Below are positions 40,701 through 53,558 of a DNA stretch of 64,000 bases, in pieces. The notes under the pieces were generated by a model that saw only the letters and a program-made list of their open reading frames with translations, was not told where the DNA came from and searched no databases. Positions within the stretch are counted from its first letter, which is position 1. The number at the start of each line of letters is the position of its first letter. The translations under genes were made by a program, and so were the position numbers. Origin of the DNA: Piromyces finnis (taxonomy: Eukaryota > Neocallimastigomycota > Neocallimastigomycetes > Neocallimastigales > Neocallimastigaceae); the NCBI GenBank assembly GCA_002104945.1, contig MCFH01000039.1, forward strand, positions 234,501 through 298,500, given 5' to 3'.

Positions 40701-43700
40701 GTAGTAAGGTCTTCTTCAAGGCTGGTGTTTTAGCTGAATTAGAAGAAATGAGAGATATTCAATTAGCTAAACTTGTCAAAAAGATTCAAGCTATCTGGAG
40801 AGGTTACAAAGCAAGAAAGAACTTCAAAAAGTTACTTGACAAGTTCCACGCTATTCGTGTCATTCAAAAGAATGCTAGAGTTTATGTTAACCTTAAGGAA
40901 TGGTCATGGTGGAAATTATACACTAAGGTTAAGCCTTTATTAAACGTAACTCGTACCGATGAAGAATTAAAGAAGAAGGATGAAGATATTAAGGAATTAC
41001 AAGAAAAGGCTAACAAAGAAGCTGAAGAAAGAAGTAAATTCGAAGCTCTTAGTAATGAACTTGAACAAAAGAAGCAACAATTGGAACAAGATCTTATTAG
41101 TGAAAGAAATCACTCTGCTGAACAAGAAGATAAGCTTAATAACTATAGAACTCAAATTCAAGAAATGCAAGATCAATTAACCGAAACAAAGACTGAATTA
41201 GATAATACTGAATCTCAATACGAAGATGTATTAAACCAAAAGAAGAAGTTAGCTTCTGATCTTGAAGAATTAAATGAACAATTAGAACAAGGTAAGATTA
41301 CCATTGAAAAGTATGAAAAGGAAAAGCAAGCCGAGGAACAATTAATTCAACAATTGAAGGAAAATATTCAAAGTAACACTGATGAAATTGATAAATTAAC
41401 CAGTGAAAAGAAGAATTTAGAACAACAATTAAACGAATTAAACTTAAACCTTGGTGCTGCTCATGACAAGGAAACTGAATTAGAAAAGATCAAGGCCAAG
41501 CTTCAAAACAACGCCAATGAAATTCAAAATAACCTTGATAACGAACAAAAGGCAAAGGAAGAACTTAACAAGAAATTAAACGAATTAACTAAGGAATTAA
41601 AGGCTACTAAGGAAGCTGTTGACGACCTTAATAGAGTTAAAGCTGAACTTGAAAATACCATTGAAAAAAGAGATAAAAACATTGAATCCATTAATACACA
41701 ACTTTCCGAAACCGAATCTGAAAAGGAAAATGTTGAAAAGGCTAGAAGAGAACTTGCCCTTAAGCTCCAAACTGTTGAAGCTGATTTAGAAAATGAAAAG
41801 GCTGAACGTCAAAAACTTGTTAGTCAAAAGAACAAGCTTGAAAATGATATTGAATCTCTCCACGATGTCATTCAAGCCAAGGGTGACGATGAAACTAAGC
41901 AAAATGAACTTAGAAAGATTCGTGAAGCTGAAATGACAAACTTAAAGAGTCAACTCGAAGATACATCTAAGGAATTAGACGATACCAGACGTAAGACAAA
42001 CTCTCAAATTGAAAAGTTAAAGGCTGAAATTGAAGAACTTCAACATGAAAATGAAAACTTAAGACAAATAAAGTCTCAACTTGAAAGAAATGTTAATGAA
42101 TTAACCGAAAAGTTAGAAGACTCTGAAAAGAATGTTGCAAAGTTAGAAAAAACTTGCCGTCAATTAGAAAGCAGTCTTCAAGATTCTCAAAAGCACTCTG
42201 AAGAAATTGAAAATGAATTAAACAATTTAATTGTTGCCAAGGGTTCAATGGAAAAACAAATTCAACTCTTGAATACTCGTGCTGATGAAGCGGAAAGCAA
42301 GTGTGCTACTCTTGAACGTGAAAAGATTCAATTTAAGAAGCTAGCCGAAAACTTGCAAAATGAATTGGAAGAAGAAGTTAACAAAAAAAGAATCTTAGAA
42401 GATGCAAAGAATAAGCTTAATAACAGTATCAATGAATTACAACAACAATACGACGAACTTGAAGCTAACAACAATGATATACAAAGAAAGTTAGCACAAA
42501 AAACTAGTGAATTTGACGCTTACAAGGAAAAATTCAATAAGGAAAATAAGGACAAGATTGAAGAACTTGATTCTTCAAAGAAGAAGATGGAAAAGGAACT
42601 TACCGAAATTAAGGATAAATTAACTTTAGCTGAAAACGCCAAAGACACCTTAGAAAAGACTAAGGCCCGTTTAGTTGCCGAAATTGAAGACTTAAAGCAT
42701 GAAGTTGAACATGAACACAACGTCTCAAGAGCTGCTGAAAAGGCCACTAAGGCTGCTGAAAGTCAACTTAACCAAATTACTCAACAATTAGAAAGTGAAC
42801 AACGTGATCACGCTCTCACCGAATCTCAATCAAAGAAACTTCAATCTACCATTGATTCCTTAAACGATGAACTTGAAAACTTAAAGAATAACTATGATTC
42901 TGTTAATCGTAAGAAGAATGATTTAGAAAACGAATTAAATTCCTTAATTAACGACAGTACTACTAGTAACAACATTCATGACTTAGAAAAGTCTAACCGT
43001 GCTTTAGAAAGTCAACTTAAGGAACTCAAGGAACAACTTGAAGAGATGACTAATGAAAAGGAAAAGGCCGATGAAGGAAAGAAGGTTATCGAACAACAAT
43101 TCCTTAAGTACAAACAAAAGGCTGAACAAGACATGGTTGAAAAAGAAAACCAAATGGAAGAAACTAGAAAGATGTTATACAAGGAAGTTAATTCGTTAGG
43201 TGAACAACTTGATGAAGAAATAGCTGCCAAGAATGAATTAATCAAGGCTAAGAAACGTTTAGAAAACGAAATTGCTAACGCTTCTAACAATGCTGAACAA
43301 TCTACCAAGAATAAGGCTGAAATGGAAAAATCCAACAAGAAATTAGAAACTCTTATTAAGGATCTTAATGCCAAGTTAGAAGGTAAGGAAAAGGAATGCC
43401 GAAACTATGAAGAATTAGCTCGCAACCAAGAACAAAAGTCCAACAACATTCAAAGTGAAATGGAAAAACTTGCTGAAGAACTTGATGCTTTGAAGAGAGC
43501 CAAGAAGCAAGTTGATACTCAATTAGATTCTATTAATTCTGAATATGAACAAATCTTATCTGAAAGAGATTCATTAAGCGATGCTAAGAAGAACCTTGAA
43601 AAGCAAAACAGAGACTTAACCGAACGTTTAGAAGAAATGGAAGATGATCTTAAGGATGCTCAAGAAAGAGGTAGTGTTGCTAACATTGATGAAATTAAGA

Positions 43701-45565
43701 AGAAGGTCAAGGCTGAATTTGAAGAAAAGATTGAAAAGTTAGAAGATTCAAGAAAGGCCTTATTAGCTGACAAGAGAATTAAGGATCAAGATATTGAAGA
43801 TAAGGACAAGACCATTGCCTTATTAGAAAAGCAAAAGAAGATGATGACTGAAGAAAACGACGAATTAAAGAACAACCTTGATAACGAAATTATTGCAAAG
43901 AATGAAGAAATCAATCAACGTAAGAAGCTTACTGCCGATATTAAGGATCTTGAAATTAAGTTGAACCAAGAACAATTAAAGAGTGAAGGTTTGAACGAAT
44001 CCTACGAAGCCTTAAAGGCAAAATACGATACCACTATTTCAAAATTAGATCAAACTGAATTGAACTTAATTAAGGCTGAAAAGGCTGAAGGTTCTCTCAA
44101 GTTACAACTTAAGGAAATGGAAGAAACCTTACAAGATTCTGCCAAGGATCTTAAGCAATACGAAGAAAAGTACAAGCAATTAGAAGACCAACTCCAAGAT
44201 CTTCAAGAAAAGATGGAAGAAGATTCTCAAGATATGCAAGATCTTGTTCTTATGAAGCAAAACCTTCAACAAGAACTTGAATCTAACAACAGTAAGTACC
44301 AAAACGAAATCAATGAACGTGATGAAATGATTGAAAGCACTAGAAAGAAGTACTTAAAGGAAAACCAAAACTTAAGTACTGAACTTGAAATGGAAAGAGC
44401 CACTGCCTTAACCCTTAAGGAAACTAAGAAGAACCTCGAAAACCAAATTAACGAAATTTCAAGTGAATGGGAAAAAGATCGTCGTGAATTACAAGCCTGG
44501 AAGAAGGATAAGGAAAAGTTAGAAAACAGAATTGATGAAATCACCAAGAAGAAGGATGAAGCCAATGCTCGTTGTGATGAATTAGAATCTCAAAAGAACG
44601 ATATTTCCAGTAAATATGGCGATATGAAGACCAAGTGTGAAGATCTCGAAGCTAAATGTAACTTTGCTGAAAAGGCTAAGAAGAACCTTGAATCCCAAGT
44701 TGAAGATCTTAACGAACAAACATTACAATTAACCAAGGCTAAGCAAAACCTTGAACGTAACAACCAAACCATGGAAACTCAAATTGCTGAACTTCAAGCC
44801 AAGTTAGATGAACAACAAGATGAATACACTACTATTATTGAAGATTTAAGAAAGAAGAGTTCTGACCAAGATGAAGTTCACTCTGAATTAGAAAAGGAAA
44901 AGCAAATATCTCTTGACTTGGAACGTTCAAAGATTGCTCTTGAAAAGCAAGTTAAGGAACTTAATTCTCGTATTACTGAATTAGAAGCTTGTGCTCTTAA
45001 CGACAATTCAAGAAATATTTCTAGAATTCAAGCTCGTCTTGATGATGTTTCACAACAACTTGAAAATGAATCTAAAGAAAAGATGCAATTATTACAAAAC
45101 TCACGTAAGACCGAAAGAACTATTCGTGACTTACAAAACCAATTACAAGAAAGAAACAAATATAAGGCTAAATACGAAGAAGATATGGAAAGAAATGAAA
45201 GTAAGATTAAGAAGATGAAGGCACAAATTGAAGAACTTGTAAGTTTTTTCTTTTCATTTTTTTAAATATAATATATATATTAATATTTAAAATAATATTA
45301 AATAATAAAATTTTTTAAATTTAAATATATTTAATTTGTTTTCAAAAAATAGGAATTATCTGAAAGCAACTTACAAATTGCTAAACGTAGAATTGAACGT
45401 GAAGCTAATGAACAACGTGAACGTGCTGCTAGGTAAACAAACTTTATAATTATTATTTATATGAAATTATATAAAATAACATATTTCTAATTCCTATAAA
45501 TAATTATGTTAAATAGATTCGAAAAAGAAAACGAAAAATTAAAGGCCAGAATCAATGCTATTTAA
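37791..45565 (+). CDS. Conventional myosin-II heavy chain
   Basis: Exons: 37791-37925, 38053-38196, 38315-38499, 38600-38783, 38902-39064, 39176-39279, 39443-45238, 45353-45432, 45517-45565; 2279 aa. This is the actin motor of contractile rings and cortex. An SH3-like N-terminal segment (about 15-65) is followed by the motor. The motor has P-loop [13 protein letters not shown] (~156), switch [16 protein letters not shown], switch [17 protein letters not shown] (~433) and the reactive-thiol helix [20 protein letters not shown]. Two IQ-like sites follow ([14 protein letters not shown] at ~751 and [14 protein letters not shown]), then a continuous heptad-rich rod from ~806 almost to the end. The rod is ~1470 residues, longer than in animal myosin II. 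Codons are GC-richer (many AAG, AAC, GCT) than in neighbouring genes, suggesting high expression. Confidence 0.93.
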
Positions 45566-46333
45566 GCAAATATAACTTTTTTTTTTTTTTTTCATCATAC
45601 CCCCTAAAATAATACAAAGTACAATCTATAAAATATTTTAACAATTTTCTTTAAAAAAAAAAATAATAATATTGTATATTGAAAAAAGTTGAATATAAAC
45701 TTTAAATAAAAACTATAAAATATATATATATATAGAAAAAGAGAAAAAGTTAGATAATCATTTACATTATTAATAGTGTTGTTATATAAAAAAGCATACA
45801 GAAATGAATAATGTTTTTATCAAAAAAAAAAAAAAAATTGATAAATAATAAAAACCAACCTTTAAATGAAATTATCATTTTAATGATAGAATAATACAAT
45901 GATAAAGTGATATTAGTTCGTGTAAATGGAAAAGGTTTAAATACAATAGAAAAAAAAAAGTTTTTAAATTTATTCATTATATTTCATTAAAAAAAAAAAA
46001 AAATGAATTATTTTATAAAAATATTTAAATATTTATATATTAAAAAAAAAACTTGCCCTATGTTGTTTTATATTAAATGTTCATTAACTATTATTTAATT
46101 GTGGGTGTGTTTCTTTTTCCTTGTTTCTTCTTCTTTTGATAGAGCTATTCATTTATTCGTTTATTTATTTAAATACTTTTTTTAATAATACAAAAATATT
46201 AAATTTTTTTTTAATTTAAAATTTATTAATATTTAAAATTATATTAATTAAAAATATAAATTGGTTAATTTTACCACACTTTAAAATAGTTTGAAGAAGA
46301 AAAAAAAAAAAAAAGTAATTTTTTAAAAAAAAA
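45566..46333. other. Intergenic region between myosin-II and the SHG1-Tudor gene
   Basis: No gene is seen. It holds the 3' UTR of the myosin gene and the upstream region of the next gene, which starts at 46334 after an A-run leader. Confidence 0.5.
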
Positions 46334-49300
46334 ATGGATCCGGGATATATACATTATATTCCAGTGTTACCACAATACTATTCAAACCCATATTTACAAC
46401 AACAATCTCAACCTCCACCTCCACCACCACCTCCTCCATCACAAGCAGCCCCTCAACCATTAACAAAACCAAATTTCGGTAGTTCAACAGTTATGATACC
46501 AATGGTTACCGCACCTTTACCACAGCAACCACCACCTCCTCCTCCACCTTTACCCTCACCACCACCTCCTCCTCCTCCACCATCCTCACCTCCTCAAACA
46601 AAAGTAGATAATTCGGAAATTCCTCAACAACAACAAAAAGATGAAAATTCTGATTTACAAAAATCACCTAAAAAAAATTCATTAGATTCAGATAACACAT
46701 CTAATTCTACAAATTCAAAAAATGCATCTTCTTCACAATTATTAATTTCTAATAAAAATCCCGATGTAAAACCATACTTTGAGAACGGTAGTGATAGTAA
46801 AGGAAAGGAACATGGAAAAATGAATTATTACTATGGCAATTATGATAGTAAGTATAAATCTGGATATTATTTAGATAATTATTCAAAAGGAAGGTATAAA
46901 TATGGTAAACCTATTAAAGGCGTATATGATTCAAATTCGTCATACAACTATCCAGGAAAGGAAAGTAAAGATTCATATAATTATTCCAAAAAAGATTCTA
47001 AAGATTCATATTATTATACCAAAGATAATGAAAAATATGGTTTTTCAGATTCATATCACTACTCAAATAAAGATATTGATAAATATGAATATTCAGATTC
47101 ATATCATTATATGAATAAAGATAGTATGGAAAAATATCCATATCCTGATAAATCGAGTAAATATGATAAACGTTATGACTACGACTATGACTATGACTAT
47201 GATTATGATTATGACTACGATTATGACTATGATTACAATTATGATTATGATTCCAAATCTCGAAAATATAAAAAATACCCAAAACACTTTTCCAGCAAAT
47301 ATGGTGATAATCCAAAGTATATGGATAGTTTTTATTCAAGTAGAAGAAAATATTCCGATAAAGGACCTAGATATAGAAAGTCAAGAAGAGATTCATATAC
47401 CTATCATAGAAGCGAACTTCAATCACGAAATTCTAGGTATATTTTAAAAAATAAACCAGAGATAAAAAAAGAGGAAGAAGAGTATAAAGAGGTTATACCA
47501 AAATATAATGATATTAATCCAACAGACGTTATTGATGAATTTAAACGTTCAGGTGTATTTGATAATATAAGAAAACTTTTATTAAATAAATTTAAAGAAA
47601 GTTCAGAAATGAAAAATTTAGAAAAGCAAATAAAAGAATCCATTGCGGTAATAAAAAGTAATCCATTAAGGGATTCCACAGATCGAAAATCAAGTAGTAT
47701 TTCATTTGAAAATGCAATGAAATCATGGGAAAAAATGAAACTTCATTCCTTTTTTATGAAAGAATTAGAATTAGAAACAAAAAACTTTAAAGAAACAAGT
47801 GATTTTGTGAGAAAAGAATATTTAGAATCAAAGTACAAAAATGAAATATTCGATGAATTATCAAAGGCTGTCCAAACAATTGACGATAATAAGAAGGAAA
47901 AAATAAGAAAATTAAGGGAGGAAGAAGAGGCAAAACTTAAAAAAGAAGAAAAACGGAAAAAGGAAGAGGAAGAAGGGGAAGAAGAAAAGAATAAATCAAA
48001 TGAAGAAGATAAATCAAAAAATGATTCTGTTTTACCAAAAATTAAATTTGTTATGAAAAACAATGAAACAGACGGTAATTCTGATCAGGATACAAAGAAG
48101 GGAATAAATCAAGATAATCAAGTAAATGTCACGTCAACAACTAACAATAAAAATGAAGCAAACCCGGAAGGTACGATAAAAGATAAAGATTCTATGATGG
48201 AAGTAGAAAAAACCGAAAAAGATAATTTACCGGAAAAAGTGGTAGATAAAAATACTATTGAAAATTCTGATATGGAAATAGATCAAGATGATGAGGAAAA
48301 TGATTATACTGTTGACACAGAAAATAAAAAAAGTAAAGAGGAAAAGGAAGAGGAGAAGCATAAAGAAAAGAAAGCAAAGAAACAAAATAAAAATGAGTCA
48401 GAAGAAAAAGATGAAAAAGGTGAAAAGGTACACAAAAAAGATGAAAAAGAAAACCGAAAAGAAAAAAATAATATTAAGCATAACAGTAAAACCAAAAATA
48501 ATGATATTGACACTGTTGTAAAAGATACCGAGAAAGATGATGATGATGATGATGATGATGATACCAATGATAAGGATAATAGATCTGATATGGAAGTTGA
48601 TATACCCGAACAAAAAGAAAATAATAAAACTTCAAATAAGAAATACGAAAATAAAAAGAATAATGATAAAAAAGAAAATATTGATGTAGCGGAGGAGAAG
48701 GACGATACTGACAATAAAATAAAAAAAGAAAAGGAAAATAAAACAAAAAAGGATTTATTAAATGATAATGATCAAGAAAAAGAAGAAGAAGAAGAAGAAG
48801 AAGAAGAAGAAGAAGAAGAAGACAAGGACAAAAAAAATAAAAAAAGAAAAAAAGAAAATAAAGAAAATGATACTGAAAGAGATAGTGATGAGCAACAAGA
48901 TGAAAGTAATGAAGATGAATCAACCGAACCGGAAAGTAAAAATAATAAAATTATATCAAAAGAAAAAAAGGGAAAGGATCATAAATATAAAAAGAAAGCC
49001 AATGAAAAAGTTGATGATAAGGATAACGATAGTGATGATGAAAGGGAGGATAATAATGATGATGATGGTAATGATGATGATGATGATAGTAGTGATGATG
49101 ATAGTGATGATGATGATGATATTGAAAAGAAAGAAAAAGCAAATAAGCATGAAAATTTAAGAAGATCAAAGAGAAATACAAAAAATAATTCCAATGAAAA
49201 TGAAAAAATGAGTAAAGAGGCATCATCGATAAATGAAGTAAAAAGAATAACAAGATCAAATTCAAAAAAATTGAATATTAAAGGTAATAATAATAATATT

Positions 49301-49631
49301 TAATAATATTTGATAATAAATAAATAAATAAATAAATAAATAATAATAATATTCAATGATATATCATAAAAAAATTGTAGTTAATGAAGAAAATGAAGAA
49401 GAAAAGAAATTCAATGTTGGTGATAAAGTAGCATGTTGGGTTTCTGTTAGAAACTTAAAACCAAATTATAGTTCAGAAAAACGTTGTTATGTTGTTCAAA
49501 TTGATAAATATCTTCCACAAAAGAAAACGTAATTATCATTATTATTAATTTTTTTATTTTAAAAAAAAAATCGATCAATAAACATTAAAAATTATTTTTT
49601 TTTTTTTTTTATAAACTTAATTTAATGTAAC

Positions 49632-49682
<51 letters not shown>

Positions 49683-50422
49683 AGTTATATTGTTAAAGAT
49701 GTTGAAACAGACAAAGATATACCAGATACATGGATGATACCAGAAGAAAAAATTATTGATTATAGAAAATATGCAAGTTATAGTACTAAACAATTTAATA
49801 AAAATGATCAAATTTATTCCCTATTTCGTTTTGAAGATAACGAATTATCAACAGAATTTTATAAAGCTGAAATTATCAAGATTGGAAAGGTAAATACAAA
49901 AAAAAAAAAAAAAAGAAATAGTTAATAGATATTTTAATTTTTATTTTTTTTTTTTTTTTATTTGTATATGGCTTTTATAGTATTTAATTTTATAGTATTT
50001 GTTTTTATTTTACATATCAATATTATTTTATTATTCTTATTTATTTTTTCATTCATTCATTTATTTATTTGTTTGTTTGTTTATTCCATGAAAATCGTAA
50101 ATTATAATAATAATGATTTTATTCCGTTCTTTAAATTTAGACTTATTTAACCGTAAGATTTGAAGATGGAGATGATGATGCTAATATGAAACCAGGAGAA
50201 TTTTTCCTAGTATCTGATTCAATCCAAAGTCCATCTTCCGAAAGAAATAGTTCTCATCGATCCTCACTATCAAAATCTTCGTCAAACGATTCAATCAAAT
50301 CAAAAACATCACAACAAAGTAATAACACCACCGCTAAGAAAACTAAAAGTACAATAGCAAAAAGAAAAGCAAAAAGTTTTGATAATAATACGAATAAAAA
50401 GAAAAAGAAAAAACATAAATAA
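46334..50422 (+). CDS. SHG1/BOD1 domain fused to a SGF29-like tandem Tudor module
   Basis: Exons: 46334-49283, 49381-49528, 49685-49889, 50141-50422; 1194 aa, all in frame. Poly-proline tracts lie at ~26-35 and 64-85. A Tyr/Ser/Lys/Asp region with an Asp-Tyr repeat follows (~165-310). A COMPASS Shg1/BOD1-type domain lies at ~393-520 (DVIDEFKRSGVFDNIRKLL). A highly charged Lys/Glu/Asp linker fills ~530-970. The C-terminal module (~985-1110) resembles the SGF29 tandem Tudor: NVGDKVACWV, YIVKDVETD, then IYSLFRFEDN, TEFYKAEII and TVRFEDGDD. The aromatic positions that cage methyl-lysine in SGF29 seem kept in the second Tudor. A basic nuclear-type tail closes the protein. Shg1 belongs to the H3K4 methyltransferase complex and SGF29 reads H3K4me3 (family knowledge). 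Joining both in one chain is the inference; a false intron 1 join is the alternative. Confidence 0.75.
47176..47253 (+). repeat. Coding Asp-Tyr dipeptide repeat
   Basis: Alternating GAT/GAC and TAT/TAC codons encode roughly thirteen consecutive Asp-Tyr pairs, with one Asn replacing Asp near the end. Synonymous third-base changes (TAC/TAT, GAC/GAT) show that this is not a simple, freshly expanded hexanucleotide and suggest some selection on the protein sequence. Confidence 0.85.
49638..49684 (+). other. Poly(A)43 directly before a 3' splice site
   Basis: Intron 2 of the SHG1-Tudor gene ends with a T6 run, then 43 uninterrupted A residues, then CTAG and the exon. There is no polypyrimidine tract next to the AG. 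The frame continues correctly across this junction. Confidence 0.7.
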
Positions 50423-51296
50423 ATTTCATGATTCTTAATTTTTAATTCATAATATATACCTTTATAGAGGAAAAGAAGAAAAGGAATTTCCATATCTATT
50501 GATATATACACGCATATATATATAAATTTAATTCTCAAAAAAAAAAAAAATAATAATAATAATAATAATAATAATAATTTTGTAAATAATAAATTATTTT
50601 TATGTATATATATATATTTTCTTTTTTTTTACATATACATATATATAATTTATAAAATACCATATTAAATATCTTTATTTTTTTTTTGAAAAAATATATA
50701 TATTTATATATTTTATTTCTATCCAATATCCATCATCAAATATTTTAGTTTCTATATCTTTAAAAAAAAAAAAAAAAAAAAAGAATAGTATAAATTAATA
50801 AAAAGATATTTTTAAAAATAAAAATATATCCTTTTTTTTTTTTTTTTTGTTTTCCTTTATCATAGGTTTAATTAAAAAATAAATAATAAAAGAAGAATAA
50901 TGGCATTATCTTTATACAAATTAAAATCAAATGAGATAAAGTATTATGGTTGTCAATTGAAAAAAGAAATCATTATTTTTTTTTTTTTTATTTATTTATT
51001 TAAATATTAATAATATTAGTAGTAGTATATTTATTTGGTTATTACATTACTGTACTTTATTTCTAAATAAATAAAATAGAGGGAAAGAAAAAATAATATA
51101 TATATATATGTTTTTTTTTTTTAATTTCATTAATGTTTTATTGTATTGATTTTTCTTTTTTTTTTTTTTTTATATTTATATTTTTTTTTTTTTATTATTA
51201 TAAATATTTATTTTTTTTTTATTTATGCCTTCATTTTTTTTTTTATTTAAAAAAAAAAAGTTATTATTGATGTTTTTTTTTCTTGTTTTTGTTTTA

Positions 51297-51327
<31 letters not shown>

Positions 51328-51458
51328 GTTTGTTTTTTCTTAGTATTACTATTTATACTTTATTTTATTTACTTTTTTTTTTATTTTATTTACTTTTATT
51401 TAGTTATTAATTCCTCATAAGGAAAAAATAGAAAAAATAATTCATTTTTATTATTATT

Positions 51459-51494
<36 letters not shown>

Positions 51495-51560
51495 GAAATA
51501 AACCTTTTGAATTTTTTAATTATTTATTTATTATTGAAAAAAAAAAAAAAAGTTCTATTT
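50423..51560. other. Convergent intergenic region rich in homopolymers
   Basis: This is the 3' flank of two convergent genes. It contains long T runs (for example around 51298-51320) and A runs (about 51462-51493). No gene is supported; the short Phe-rich frames are homopolymer artefacts. Confidence 0.55.
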
Positions 51561-53558
51561 TTAGAAAACAATTTGATGATTTTGTGAGATAATATTGTAA
51601 TTTGCTGTGTTTCTTTTAATAATATCTACAACTGGACCTAATAATCTTGTGAAGGCCTTTTTACCTAAAGTAGCACACTTTATCTTTCCCTTAGCCTTAA
51701 TAGTAGCAGCTCTTGGCTTATCTGTTAACAAAGCTAATTCTATTATTCGAAAAGTAAAAAAGTTACATTTATGAATTATTAGTATTACCGGGAAATGGCA
51801 TAACATTTTCAGTTAAACTATTGCAATTCTATATTTAATAGTAAAACAAAAAAAAATTCTTTTTTTTCTAATACATACCACCAAAGTATTCACCCTTATG
51901 TAGGGTAGAAATTTCACGAACAATACCTTCATCATCTTCTTGTAAGACAGCAGCTTCACCAGATTCGATAAGATAAAAGTTTTCACCAACATCACCTTGC
52001 TTAATAACAATTTCACCATCATTATAAGTGACAGATTCTAAAGCATCAGCAATCTTATGACGTTCATATGGTTCTAATGATTGTAATAATGGAACTTCTT
52101 CCAAGAAAATTTCATACATCTTTCTCTTACGTGAAGTATTTTCCATAAGAATCTTACGGAAGGTAATACGATCTAAAGCCCATAAAATACAATCAGAAGT
52201 AGCAGTAATAGTGGCAGCTCTTGGAGCATTGTACATTAAAGCTAATTCACCAAAACTAGCACCAGCTCCATAATCACCAACCTTAATTGGTGGGTTACCA
52301 TTCTTTGATATATAAATATCAAGAGTACCAGTTTCAACAACATAGAAGAAATCACCAACACCACCTTGTTTAATAACAATATCACCATTAACAGCACGTT
52401 TTTCACTCATAGCATTAACGACATCAGTGTATTGTTCTTCATCCAAGTTTTTGAATAAGAAATTGTTAGAAATAGAAACTTGAATACGTTTACGTTGTTC
52501 TTGAGTCTTTGGAATAATAACCTTGACATAGTTCTTGTCAGTAGTTGGTGCCATTGATTCAGCACTTACAGATGTACGACGACCTTTAAGCGTTATTATT
52601 ATGTTTTAAGAAAAGACATTTTTTTTTAAAAAAAAAAAATATATTATTTTTCATGTAAAGTAAAAAAAGTTTTTATATAAATAACCAATGAATTTGCATA
52701 GGTATAACAATAATATTAACAATAATAAAATTGGGTTTAGAACATAGTGTATTTAAATAGGACAAAAATTATATTTTAAAAAAAAATTATATACTTCAAT
52801 AAAAAATATACAATTTTTTTTAATTAAATTAGAATGTATATTAAATATATGAATAGGTCTATAGTACCTCTATTATAGTTAACTGGTGGTGGTGGTGGTA
52901 AGTCCATAGTTTCATCTTCTGATTCAGTTTCTATATGATCATTAACATCCATATTTTTTGATTTAGAAAGAGAACCAACGGTATCTTGTTCTTCTTCCTT
53001 TTCATCTTCGGATACAGAACCAGTATTAGAAGAAGCATCTTGCTTTTCACTAGTTGCAGCACTTTCTGACATATTTTCTAAAGCATCTTCCATTTCTTCT
53101 TCTTCATCTTCTTGACTAGCTTCATCATTTTCATTTTCATTTTCATTATTATTATTATAACTTTCAGAATATGATTGTGCTTTATTTTTATATATATATA
53201 TATAAAAATATTAAAAGTTTATAATATTTATTTTTTATATATATTATATTAGTTTCAAAATATGTAATAATAATAGTGTTAAAAGAAAAATTGTTAGTTC
53301 ATAATTAATTATTTAAAATATTTTTTTATATTTTTCACTATTATTGTTATTAGTAATAGTAGTAGTAGTAGTAGTATACTATTATTTTTTATTACCTAAA
53401 GAGATTAATTGAGCTCTTTGTTCCTTGAGTTTGTAATGGAAATATGTAGCGCAAAATTGAACAACATCTTGTGGTTGATGTTCTAATAATTCTTTTTCTA
53501 ATTCCTTTAAAATTTCTTCGGAATCTGCTGAAAGTTCTTTATTTTCCTTATTATCCAT
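51561..53558 (-). CDS. cAMP-dependent protein kinase regulatory subunit (BCY1/PKA-R type)
   Basis: Reverse-strand exons: 53558-53396, 53179-52868, 52583-51879, 51739-51561; 452 aa. It binds and inhibits the PKA catalytic subunit until cAMP binds. Residues 1-50 form a RIIa-type dimerisation/docking helix pair (KELLEHQPQDVVQFCATYF). An acidic, Ser-rich linker (55-150) leads to a short proline run. The inhibitor site RRTSVSAES (~160) has Ser in the phospho-acceptor position, as in type II and fungal subunits. Two cyclic-nucleotide-binding domains follow, at about 185-305 and 310-440, each with an intact phosphate-binding cassette: FGELALMYNAPRAAT and FGELALLTDKPRAAT. The conserved Glu and Arg that contact cAMP are present in both. 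The intron inside the second cassette is spanned exactly in frame. Confidence 0.93.

Noticed and set aside
40980-44772. Short frames on both strands within the myosin rod
   Set aside because: All are alternative frames of the heptad-repeat coding sequence.
48304-49265. Several reverse- and forward-strand frames rich in Ser, His, Ile or Lys
   Set aside because: They are shadows of the low-complexity charged region of the SHG1-Tudor protein.
49357-49530. Separate gene starting at the ATG near 49357 for the Tudor module
   Set aside because: A 97-nt intron with good donor and acceptor joins the previous frame exactly in phase, and the ATG itself lies inside that intron. The separate-gene model remains the main alternative.
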